Source: Eublepharis macularius (taxonomy: Eukaryota > Chordata > Lepidosauria > Squamata > Eublepharidae). Taken from it: a stretch of 64,000 bases of DNA. The position numbers and the translations under genes were made by a program. Shown one piece after another: positions 43,133-53,755 of this stretch (positions are counted from its first letter, which is position 1; every line of letters begins with the position of its first letter). The notes under the pieces are model-generated. The model was given only the letters and a program-made list of their open reading frames with translations. It ran no database searches and was not told the origin of the DNA. The stretch lies in contig NC_072805.1 of assembly GCF_028583425.1 (NCBI RefSeq), positions 11,728,001 through 11,792,000 on the forward strand, given 5' to 3'.

Positions 43133-44705
43133 TGGCTGACCGAAGGTCATCCAGAGAACCTGGGCCATTTCCACACTACTCACCTTCTTCCAGAATGGGG
43201 TGCAACATCGCGAAAAAAACGTGGAAGATAGCGTCTTCCTGCGTGAGTTCTGCGCAATGTCGCCCTCTGCTCCAGGAATCTCTCCCCCTTTTAAAGCTAT
43301 CTGTGCTTGCAGTCATCCCTACCTCCACTAGCAGCAAATTCCACAGTTCACTCACATGTTGAGTAAAGAACTATTTCCTTTGGTCTGTGCTGAATGTATT
43401 TCCCAACAATTTTATTGTCTCCAAGCACAGTATTATGGAAGAGAGAGAAAAAAGCTCCCTTTCTCCACTCTCTCTACTCCATCCATAATTTTACAAACCT
43501 CTATTATGTCCTCCCTTTGCCATCCTTTTTCTGAGCTGAAAAGTCCTGGACTCTTTAGTCTTTTCTAATAGGAAAGATACTTCAGCTCCCAATCCATTTT
43601 GGTTGCCCTCCTTTGTATTTTTTCCAGCTCTTTGAGATACAGTGACGGAACTGCACACAGTATTCCAAATGAGGCAGCCCCATAGTGTTATACATGGCCA
43701 CCACAATTATTTATTTGCAGTCATTATTATGGCAGTAAAGTAATTGCCAATGTTTTGAAAAAGCCTTCAAAAAGCCCTCTAGTGGGGGCAATGAGACAAA
43801 GCAACATGGGGAACCCTTGCCGCAAGGAAGCAGTTTTGACTGATCTTTTCGGCTGAACCACCTCTTCCTTCATTTTTATTGGATATTTTGTTAGTTAATT
43901 TACTGACTTTTATCACGTGTTTTGAGACATACTTATTTTGAAAAGTGGGATGACAACTGTGGCCATTTCCAGATACTTTGCTCTTTATGCACAGTTGTGG
44001 TTTCCTCACTGCTGGTGCGACTGCAGAAAAAGCACAGCAAAAGCACATGGCAAGTTTCCCCTCAGTTTCCCTGCCCCAGAAGCGGCTGCTCCACCTCCCC
44101 TGGGCCATCAAGGCGTTTGCAATTTTTTAAAAATGGCATTAGAATATCATTATATAGATTTACCATAGGTGCAGCATATTCTCTGAATTCTCAGCTTTAA
44201 TTTTTAAAAAAGTCTCTAGCCCTTGTGAAAATATGCCTTTTTTAAATTATATCTCTAAAAAGGAAGGGGCTACAGACTTACCTTTTTTAAAAGTGAAGGC
44301 CAGGAATTCAGAGAACCTGCTACACCTGTTATCACAACCGTATAACAATATAATGATATTTTAGTACCAATTTAAAAAAATTAAAAGTTCCCCAGTAGCT
44401 GCCACATGAACTCAGGGAAATGGCTGCCATGTGGGCCAGAAAATCTGAATTTTTCCATCCACATAGCAGCCATCGAGACTTTACTAAGATCTATCCCAAA
44501 ACTTCAGAGCAAAGTAAGTTTGAGAAAGACTAGGTAAAAGGTGGGGGAACTCCAGGATGCTTGAATACACCACAGTCCTGTAGGGAAGCAGGAAAAGATC
44601 CCCAGAGCATTGAACTCAGGGCAGATAACCCATTTGGAAGACCCCCCATGTCAAGCATGTATACAAACACACGTGCACAGGAAGCCTGCAGGGAAAATGC
44701 TTTAC

Positions 44706-44736
44706 CTGGTCTATTTTCATCCTCCATGTTTTCTGT
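44706..44736 (-). CDS. CNGB1: CNGB1 micro-exon (acidic linker)
   Basis: A 31-base exon with acceptor GATCCATTTTCAG and donor CCAG|GTAAAG. Phase 0 in gives TENMEDENRP; phase 1 out matches the next exon, whose first codon is completed as Gly. The acidic content fits a GARP linker. Support comes from phase on both sides and good splice sites; such a short piece has no domain of its own. Confidence 0.72.
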
Positions 44737-45942
44737 CTGAAAATGGATCAGGAGAAAAGGAGTTAGGCACGAAACAACTACTCCACGCTTGCCTAAGGTA
44801 CCAGACTATTCGACAGAAGAGCTCGTTATCCTTTTCCTTGCTGGTCACTCTTTGGTTTTGTGTCCCTTGGAATCTCTGGACTTGTCATCTTGAAACCTTG
44901 TGCCTGAAGGTAACATCTGGGATAATCTTTAGGATTTCTAGTGTATGCTAGTCAAGTTATTTAGTCTTTGTGATACTGCTTCTCCTGCTGCACTCTTCTA
45001 AAACACTTTGCTAGCTTTTTGCACTTCTTCAATAAATTGTATTAGCTATATCATGTGCGGAGTTATTTGTGTTACTGCTTCAATCTGAATCCAGTACCTT
45101 GGCCAATTTGCCATACGCTACTCAGTTAACTTGTCTTGGACTCAGCCTGCCAGGTGCCTACCTCGCAAGGTTGACTGCTGTTTGCTTAGAGCCTAAAGGG
45201 TTCAAGGCTTGCCCCTTGGCCTCAAACAGAAGTCTAGTTAAAGGGGCTGGTGGTGGCTGTTATCTGGGGAAAGTGAGGATTCACTTTCCAGCTTCGCATT
45301 TTTGCCTCTGTCACCACTGAGAACTAGGGCAGCCCTATGGGGGATCCTGGACGGGGCAACCCTCCTTCTCCTACAACAGCAATAACAGATGCAGCAGAGT
45401 CTCTGAATTATTTTTTGAAACGTCTCTAACCCATTCTTTTGGAGAGAGATAAGGAAAAAGATGTATCTCCACAATGGAAGGGGCTAGCGACTTTTTCTTT
45501 TAATCAAAGCTTGGAATTCAGCTAATCTGCTGCATCTATTATTACAATATTAGGTCATTACAACATTATGAAATTGATTTTTTAAAAAAGAAAGTGAAAC
45601 TCAGCGGGGAATGAAGGTGGAGGGAGGGAGGGAGTAGTTTGACTATGACGAACAACCAATAATCAGAAAGTGATTTGGAGGTGAGTTGGAGTGGGTAGGA
45701 CAAACGAAACCAAAAGAAACATTCCGCACAAGGAACAAAGGCGACTCAGCTTCAAAAAAGGATCAGAGTAAAAGTGGTCTCAAAAGAACCGGGGGGGTGG
45801 GGACGACACAAAAAAAACCCCAACCAAAATGCAAGCAGAAATCCGGGAATAAATCGCAGCTGTATGGGGCCAGGACCAAAGCAAAAAACCTGTGTGGAAA
45901 AGCCTCACACTGAAATTCTCCCACCAAACCCATCCCCTTCAC

Positions 45943-46060
45943 CTGGGCAGAGGCATCAGAGCTCTTCGCATCCTGCTGGAGAGTGCTGGTATTCGGTAAG
46001 GGCTGTGGGATGACTTTCCCCAGGCCCTGAGACAGCCAGGTGAGAACACCTCGCCCAGAA
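45943..46060 (-). CDS. CNGB1: CNGB1 exon with GARP repeat 2
   Basis: A 118-base exon behind a strong acceptor (CCTGCTTCTTTGCAG), ending at a CCCAG|GTGAAG donor; phase 2 in, phase 0 out. It encodes SGRG followed by VLTWLSQGLGKVIPQP and a Ser/Gln/Ala linker ending ASAQ. The repeat lines up with the mammalian CNGB1 segment that reads VLTWL...VIPQP, the second proline repeat of GARP. This is the strongest homology in the window after the start exon. A second possible acceptor 11 bases downstream (GCGAG|GT, phase 1) would skip the 48.4-kb exon and join the 50.9-kb exon directly, so alternative splicing here is conceivable. Confidence 0.9.
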
Positions 46061-46332
46061 CTGCAAAGAAGCAGGGGAAGGGTCAGAGCAAGAACAAACC
46101 GCTATCACACCTTTCTTCTAGACCTATGCCAGGAGAAAAAGGACTCTCGGAAGCTCTCTCCCCAGTTGAAGATGCTGCTGCAGCTGCTCTCCCCCCCACA
46201 TGGCAAGATTCCAAACTGAGCCTCTGCAGAGCTTTAAAAATCAGTTCCCCACTTGCCAGGGGTCCCAGGGGTCCAAGCAGGGGTGCAGGTGGCTGGAGGG
46301 ACAGCAGGGCACTTACCTCCTGCACTCTGTCT

Positions 46333-46437
46333 CCACAGAGGAATCTCAGTGCGTACCGACTGAAAACCAGCCCTTTAGAGGCAGTTTTCCAAAGAGGCAG
46401 TTCTCAGTCAGCGCACACTGGGATTCCTCTGCAGAGG
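46333..46437. repeat. Imperfect 105-bp hairpin upstream of CNGB1 exon 46.0 kb
   Basis: CAGAGGAATCTCAGTGCGTA at the left is mirrored by GCGCACACTGGGATTCCTCTG at the right with a CGACTGA/TCAGTCAG continuation. Possibly an old small foldback element. Confidence 0.6.
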
Positions 46438-47227
46438 GGGAGCGCGTATACATGCTTTCCCTTACCCCCGTGGTGTCCCCCCCCCTCACTGGCCAGGTGA
46501 GCAGAGCTGGGGGATGGCAGATGCGGACAGGAGATCCCCTCCTCAGGTGGAGGGCTGGGAAGCCTATCCCCACAGCTGCTGTCTGGCTGCTGGGAAAACA
46601 AATTGAGTCGGGGAACCCAGATCTGACTCATTAAAAAACGTATTGTTTGGCTCTAAATGACAGAAAATTAAACTTTTGAAACTATAGTCCAGGGTAAAGG
46701 AGGAAAGGTATGAAGTGGTAACATCTAACAATAAGACTCTGCCAAAGAGAGAAACCCCACCCAGGCACTCGGGGGGGGGGGGCTTAGCCTTGGTGTCAAA
46801 AGTGTTCCCCCTGCAATAGCCTCCTGATAGGAGAGCAAGCTATGCCTGAGCTGTTGAAATAGATAACCTTTGAGTACGAATATTTGCAGCTCTGGGCTTT
46901 TTCTAACATACATGGAGATGAAGGGTTTTTTAGGACAATCTCTTATCCTGACCAGTTCCACAGACAGGATCCTACATTTCTGTAGACTCTGCTCCCAAAT
47001 GTGTCCCCAACAGGTGACGACACCTGCAAACATAGTAAAGCTGTTCCAAAGCATGTCAACACTCAAATGTTCCACAACACTTTCAGCCACTCATGGGACC
47101 TTCATCTTTCCCAGAGCAACCAAGTACACTGTAACACAGACAGTGGCAGCTCTAAGCTGCTCATTATTAAGAAGCACCAAAGGGTTGGATCCTACCAGTT
47201 GTTCCACTGGATCTCATGCAATTCATT

Positions 47228-47502
47228 ACTTTGTTATAGTAATAATAACAACAACAACAACATTATTTGATTTATATACCGCCCTTCAGGATGACTTAAC
47301 ACTCACTCAGAGCGGTTTACAAAGTATGTTATTATTATCCCCACAACAAACACCCTGTGAGATGGGTGGGGCTGAGAGGGCTCTGAGAGAGCTGTGACTG
47401 GCCCAAGGTCACCCAGCTGGCTTCAAGTGGAGGAGTGGGGAATCAAACCCAGCTCTCCAGATTAGTGTCCTGTGCTCTTAACCACTACACCAAAATGGCT
47501 CT
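47228..47502 (-). mobile_element. tRNA-derived SINE (GGTGTAGTGGTTAAG type)
   Basis: Complete copy, reverse orientation: AACAACAACAACATTATTTG tail, ATACCGCCCTTCAGGATGAC, then CACTACACCAAAATGGCTCT. Confidence 0.85.
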
Positions 47503-47802
47503 CATGGGTCCCTGACCCATGTAACTTTTGTTCACGTAGATCTTCCAATTCCTGGAGTAGACTTTCCATTGGTTAAAAATGCCCTCCCCCCTTTTGCCAG
47601 TGGAAAATATAGCAGCATCCATTCCAACCTAAAGGCTCAGGGCATTTTCAATCTATCACATAACTGAAAAGAATATGTTAAATTTTTGTTCTCACCTGCA
47701 TTATCTTGGTTTAAGCACTAACTCCAAGATCTATAACAGATCTCCAGAGGGCACCACTAGAGGGTCTTGGCATGTAACCAGGCATGTAACCCCTCATATA
47801 TA

Positions 47803-47965
47803 GTCTCTCTCTACACGAGACCTCTTATACGAGGACGCTCAAGTGGAGACGCAATGTTAGCTGGGAAGCGTTAAGTTTAAAAAGACAGAACCAAAGGCTC
47901 TGTCAATTTTATCTCTCCGCAGAGCCGGCAAAGATCACTCCTCAGAGGGTTTGGGATTACAATGC
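47803..47965. mobile_element. Truncated copy of the TCTCTACAC inverted-repeat element
   Basis: Left arm only: TCTCTCTACACGAGACCTCT...GCAATGTTAGCTGGGAAGCG...GGCTCTGTCAATTTTATCTC; the right arm is missing. Confidence 0.72.
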
Positions 47966-48436
47966 ATGGATAATCCCCAGTGCTTGTACATGGTCTAGGT
48001 TTGTATATACTGTATTTGCGTTCTATTGATATATTATTCAAATTTTGCTCCCGTTATTTAAACCTTTAAATTATTTATTTGCACTAGAATCTGAAAATTT
48101 TCCAACTCAAAATTTCTCAGAAAACCCTCATCATTCCATGTAACATGGACCGCCACGCTCTGTATAACCCAGTGAAAAAAGACACGGAAAGGACCGCGGG
48201 CAAAAAGAATAAAGGTACACAAAGGAGCGAGGGAGGACACCTTCCTGCTGCCGACACTGTCTCCGGGGTTACGAGGGCTTCCTTTTTTTCTGAACCTAAA
48301 TGGAGATAAAGCAAATCCTTCTGTTATAGTCATCCACACCTGGAACATGAACTATTTGGTTATAGCATTTCTCCTTCTCTTCTGATCTCACCGTCAGCTC
48401 CTCAACAGGGGTCTAATGAGGCAGCAGTTGTCTCAC

Positions 48437-48506
48437 CTGAAATCTACTCTAAAAGCACTTTCCTGTTCATCTGAGCCGATATAAACAACCCCTTTACCAA
48501 ATGGGT
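48437..48506 (-). CDS. CNGB1: CNGB1 exon preceding GARP repeat 2
   Basis: A 70-base exon with acceptor ATATTTTGTAG and donor TTTCAG|GTGAGAC. It enters in phase 1 (G|AC gives Asp) and leaves in phase 2, exactly the change needed between the exons at 50.9 and 46.0 kb. It reads PFGKGVVYIGSDEQESAFR and then VDF. The open frame continues upstream through a (CA)n tract, so another upstream AG (for example at the CACAG) is possible, but that one would enter in phase 2 and break the chain. Confidence 0.68.
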
Positions 48507-50924
48507 CTACAAAATATGTCCTGTGTGTGTGTGTGTGATGTCTTCCCCACATGGTTGGAGGGCTGTCTGTATTATTTAATCCATAGCAAGGGGATATTAA
48601 GAGAGGAGGAGATATCCCTGTCCACCATGAAAAATTGCAGTTTGAAGCCTCTTTGAACAACAGTTGGTCTTTCCTGCTTTTAAGCCAAGATTTTCAGATG
48701 CAACGATACCTCACATCTCCAGGTACTTAGTTTAAATACTTGCAGTTTTCATTAAGATTTTTACCATTCCAATCATGTCTAAGGGTGTTTCCCCCCCAAG
48801 CAGCTTTATCCTTATATCTCGCAAGGGCGCATGTATGATGAGGAGCAGAGTACCTGTCATCAACGTGAACTCTTTCTTATTAACAACTTTCTTTCACATT
48901 ACACACACTGTATACATAAAGAATGTGTGCCACACTTCCCACCCTCTGCAATGCCAATCCACTGTGGGGGACAGAATTCATTACCAATCACTACCACCCA
49001 CTAAAACGTTTTTGACTTTTACAAAACATACATTCAGTACTAGATGTTTTAACTTTACCCCCTGCTACTGAGCTTTTGCCCTCTGTTATATGTGGTTCTG
49101 CTTCCCAAGTGGCTCAATTTATTGGACTCCTGGGCACCAGCCTTGCAGCCGGCACTCCTAACAGCACAGGAGCCTCCACTCATGTAAACATGACAAGGAG
49201 GACAACTTTGGACAAGAAGGTAACTTTGGGGCAGCAAAGTAAGATTAGCATCAGTGGCTCCCAAATAATGGGCCTCCCTAAACAAACAAAAAAATGAGTA
49301 CTCCCAAGTTCCTTAAATAAGTTTGCCTAACAGCAAATTATACTTTTCTAGAAACATCAACAGATGTGGTTTGGGAGTTCTATGGCACATGCCAGGTTGT
49401 AGTCAGATTGGGACCACAGTGTGCCGGGACAGCAAATTTAGCCCCCATCCCACCCTGTGCCATTTTCCAGACCTGAAACAACCCCTGAGAGCCTCTATTT
49501 GCCCAGTAGGAGAATCTCACCTGTAGTTCACATGCAGCCCATCACAACATGTTACGTTTCCCCAGTGGGGCAAATAGCAGGCCCCAGAGCTGTTTCAGGC
49601 TGGCAAATCACTGTAGGGGACAAGGTCTCAGCCATCTCTCCCTGCACACCACAGTCACACAATCTGAATCAGTTCCATTCGTGTTTGGAAAGAACAGAAC
49701 TCCCAGGCTTGCCTGTTGAGCTGACCTAGGGACATGGCTGGGAAAAGTGTAATGTGTAATTATGACCGAAGCCATTCCGGAGGGGGACAGATGGGTGGGG
49801 ATGCATCATACTCCTACATTACAGATATAGGAAACCCCAACTAAAGACACTAGGGATCTAGAAGGAGCCAGGGAAGACATGCCACAAGCTTCAGAAATTG
49901 CTTGTGCAGAGCTTACAGCATCTCAAAGTGCATTTAGAAGAAGTGATCCATCCCATATCCCTACACTGCTGCTCTCTACTGCTGTATTTCTGGTCACTGC
50001 AGAAATGTAGACATTTCCATTTTAATAAGCATGTATGCACATATAAGTTGACGGCTTGCAATAGCCTGTTCTGGGGTGCAGGCACAGTGAAGGGAGATAA
50101 AGGGGTAGCAGCAGGAAGGAAACATAACCACCTGCAGCTACCCCACAACTACACATTCTAACACTGCAAGGCCATTAGACAACAAGCAGCCCAGAAAAAA
50201 TCCTGAAGCTGCCAACTTCCTTTACAATGATAAAGCAATGTTTGCTATTATCATTGTAAAGAAATACACGTAAAGCCCGGAGTGGCTTATATTGTATGGC
50301 ATTTATTTTTTGAAATATAGAAATAGCTGGATGCCCCTGAGGAAGTCCTTATGGACGAAGAACTATAGGAAAATCTGCCGGTCTTAGTTCCGGGCACCGC
50401 TGGGCTTTCCAACTTTCATCTTTGGACCAGCCACGTACTTTTCCATCTTGGCATGTGAAAAATTTGAAAAAAGAAAAAAGCTAAAGAAGACACGTTATTT
50501 TGAGTCTTTAAAGACTCTTCCTGCTGCATTGCTGTCACACCCTCAGGTCCTCTTGCAGAGGACTCTTGTTTCTGTGTATTATGAATAAGATTGCTGAAAA
50601 ATGTTGAAAAACGATATGATATGTAATATGATGTAATTATGTATTATTGTTAAAATCACATGAAAAGGTTTATAAACTGTTGCACTATAGTATTCTAGAA
50701 TTTTCCTTCCCGATGGTCTTTTGACCACCTTTATTTAGTGACTGTAATCAGGAACAGCCTTATCTTTTGGCATTACTGATTAGAACTTCCTTTGGGAAGC
50801 TTTGGGTTGAAAAGAGCAGCAGAGGGAGAAACTGACGGAGCTTATCCCAGGCACCCAAAACACAAGTCCATTGCACTGAGTAGTAGCATGTATCCTGCTG
50901 AAACCCTCTCTTTTGAAATCTTAC

Positions 50925-50961
50925 CTCCTGCTGGATGGCTAGAATTTCCTTCCGATGGCTT
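50925..50961 (-). CDS. CNGB1: CNGB1 small exon (GARP linker)
   Basis: A 37-base exon between a good acceptor (TTTATGCAAATCCTAG) and a consensus donor (GGAG|GTAAGA). Entered in phase 0, as required by the start exon, it reads KPSEGNSSHPAG and leaves in phase 1. The composition (Ser, Pro, Gly, His) suits the GARP linker. The support is the exact phase fit on both sides; there is no recognisable domain. Confidence 0.7.
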
Positions 50962-52361
50962 CTAGGATTTGCATAAAGAGAAACCATGTCAGAGGAAAAA
51001 TCGTGGAGGGAAAAAGCATCAATCTAAGATCAGAAGACGACAGTCTTCAAATGGCTCCCCCCACCCTGGCCCAATCATCCTGCCTACACCCAGCAAGTCA
51101 GTTCAACCTGCTTCATGAACACACAGCTATAATAGCATTTGCTCTCCACACGCATCATCTCTCGAACTTCTTCAACAGGTGGTCTCCCCATATTATAGAG
51201 GAAGGATGGTTTCCTTACGAACAAACTGTATGGTCCTCTGCAGCCACACCCATTGCCAGTCCCAGGGCCTCTTCTCTGTCGGGTAAACATGAGTGCAACC
51301 CCCTCCTCACCATCACTGTCTGACTGGATGATTCTGGGCCAAGCATGATCTCTTAGGTTAACCCACTGCACAAGATGAATGTATAGAGGAGCCTAGGATT
51401 TAGCACCCCCTTATGCCACTAAAGCCATCCTCCCCAGTCACGGTAGCCCCATACGGTGAAAGGAAACCTGCTAGGACTGGTGCTCCAGCAAGGCCACCTA
51501 AGTGGTAGCACAATGAGGAGGCTGTGTTTCTGGGGCTTGACTAGCTCCCAGCCAACAGGAGTATGGAAGGCCTGACATGACCTTCTGGGACCACAGCTCA
51601 GTCCACCAATCCTGGGCTAATCTGGTGATGGATGTTTGGGGTGACCAAACATCTTGAACTGTCCCTGGAGCCTTGCCCCTCCCAGGCCTCACTGTGCCAG
51701 GAGGCACTCCTCGCAGGCAGTGCTGCCCAGGCTACCCATCCACCTGCCCACCACCTTGCAGTTCTGAAGTTTCAGCCAGTTGTTGAAAGTTGTGAATCAG
51801 CTGCAGGGGGTTATGGAACAGAATCTTAGGGGGGTGGGGTATGACGGGATTAGATATATGACAGCAACATAGTGGGAAAGCCACTTCTGGGGATCAAGGA
51901 GAGTTTGAAGCAAATGGCTGAGTCCCAGGAAAGTGTGACAGTAGGCTAAAGAAACATCACACTACAGAGGCCCACAGGCCTCATCCTTCAAGGCCCTATA
52001 GCTTTCTACTTCCCCAGATACAGACATCAACCAAGAACCTTACACGAGAATACAAAAGGATAATTCCATTTCAGGTGCTAAATGATCGTATAAAATATGA
52101 CTTCATGTACAGCCTGCCTTTCCTGCAAAGAACTCAAGTGGGACCACAAAAAATTAAAAACAATGCAATAAAAACCATAAATACAGTATAACACGCCCCC
52201 CCCTTAGAATTCATACAATAAAAACTATCTGGAAAAAAAAACAAGCTTGTTCTTAACAAGTCACCCAGTCACCACCACCAGCAACTCCAAGCCACGCCCA
52301 CATGATTCGGACTCCGAGCCCCGTGACACAGAACGCAAATGACTTGGGGATGCCCCCTCAC

Positions 52362-52495
52362 CTGTCCAGCACGTCCAGGCTTGGCTTCTTTTGCTTTCGG
52401 TTCTGGCTTGACATCTTTCTGCACGACCACAGGTGTGGGAGGGCACACAGGAGGCTGTGGCACCACTTTCTCAATCCATCCAAGCATCCTGCCGC
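52362..52495 (-). CDS. CNGB1: CNGB1 first coding exon (GARP repeat 1)
   Basis: An acceptor (TTCTGCCTTCTGCAG) is followed by 8 untranslated bases and an ATG at 52487-52485. The exon encodes 42 residues beginning MLGWIEKVVPQPP. Mammalian CNGB1 and GARP proteins begin with almost the same words (MLGW...VLPQPP), which makes this the anchor for naming the gene. The rest is Pro/Lys/Glu-rich linker. The donor ACAG|GTGAGG gives phase 0. The ATG lying directly behind a splice acceptor implies at least one untranslated exon further right, which I could not locate. The frame stays open past the donor, but the extra residues are Cys/His/Trp-rich and unlike GARP. Confidence 0.92.
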
Positions 52496-53539
52496 CTGCA
52501 GAAGGCAGAAGTGCGTAATTGTTTTAATGCCAAAAATGAATCCATTCATAGAACCAGAATTAGAAATCAGGAGGATCTGAGTGGCTTCCTTCAAGCTTGA
52601 CTGCCTGTTGCCCCATATTCCTATTGCTCTCCACAATGGATGGCTAGCAGAAAGGCGGGTATTGGTAAATCTGAGCTTCCTGCAGGGCCAGAAACTACAG
52701 GCCACCTGTTAAGCGATTTTTTAAAGGACCTCTCACCTAATGCCCTATTTGTGAGCGAAACTGAAGCTGAACACGCACACAAGAGGCAAATTTGCCTCAG
52801 TGGCAGATTCTCCCTAAATTCTGGAATTAAAACTACCAGTCAGATCAATCTTGCAGGGAGAAGAGAAAGTTCTTTTTAACTATAAACATTTTCTTTTATT
52901 TTCACTTTTCAGCTAAGATTCTAACCTTGGCTGTGTTATTTCCCAGAAGAATTTCGAACCCATGACAAAATTATGACTCCAGCATTGAAATGTTTATATT
53001 ACATTAAGATCTGATTGTCCCATCAATCAGAACCATTGGGTGCCAGGAATCCTGCGGAATGTATTATTTGTTCTAACCTTTGATCTTTTACTCTGTAAAA
53101 CAAATAACCATTATTCTGTAAACAATCAGTGTTAAGGGTATTTAAAGCCCTCTAATGCTACCAGTCTTTACACGTCTCCTAGAAATGGAGAAATGTGTCT
53201 GGGGTTATTCCATGAAAGAAATAAACCCATTTTTCCTCTGTAATCACTGTGTTTTGTATCTTGAAATATATATGGGTTAGTGGTAGTAGGGGACTTATAA
53301 ATTGGAAGCAGAGTACTATTACAAAAATCTCCCCTAACACCTCCTCATGTAAACCACCAAGCTTCAGGAGAGTTCCTTATTTCTGTTTCCATCCAAGGCC
53401 GCACCCTGATTGGAATCAACTCTACCTCAACACAGATGCCTTTTCTGACTTGTCATCTAATGAAAACCGCAACGGTTCAATGCTGAGACTCACATTTGAC
53501 TCACATTCCAAGTATTTTTTGCAACACCATAGGCTTCAC

Positions 53540-53755
53540 GTATTTAGCCATTTATATCCTGATTTTCTCCTTAACAGGGATCCAAAGCAGTTTACAACAT
53601 CATTCTCCATTCATTTTACCCTTACAACCACAAACCTGTGAGGTAGGTTACGCGGAGAGTGTGTGACTGGCCCAAGGTCACCTAGAAGCTTCCACGTCAG
53701 AATGGGGATTCGAACCTGGGTCTCCCAGTTCCTAGTCCAATGCTCAAAGGGGCCA
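53540..53755 (-). mobile_element. Sauria-SINE-like element, reverse
   Basis: CCATTTATATCCTGATTTTC at the left, GAGGTAGGTTACGCGGAGAG, GGGATTCGAACCTGGGTCTC and CCTAGTCCAATGCTC at the right. Confidence 0.78.

Larger units (their letters stand above)
5039..52495 (-). other. CNGB1: CNGB1 gene, 5' (GARP) half, spanning most of the window
   Basis: Span of the exons assigned firmly or tentatively to CNGB1, the beta subunit of the rod photoreceptor cGMP-gated cation channel. In mammals its N-terminal GARP part binds peripherin-2/ROM1 at disc rims, and it carries short proline repeats ending in PQP. Those repeats are seen here at residues 1-13, about 83-98, about 148-162, and in the exon at 27.1 kb. 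The first eight coding exons join in frame and give about 222 residues. Everything in the assembled part is hydrophilic linker plus PQP repeats; no membrane segment or cyclic-nucleotide-binding domain is present, so the channel exons lie beyond base 1. The left limit of the gene part (exons at 20.2, 7.2 and 5.1 kb) is uncertain. Introns are full of repeats and hold a complete copia element. Confidence 0.85.

Noticed and set aside
46083..46325. Minus-strand 80-codon frame just upstream of the 46.0-kb exon
   Set aside because: It overlaps the pyrimidine tract of the acceptor and lies in a different frame; no splice support.
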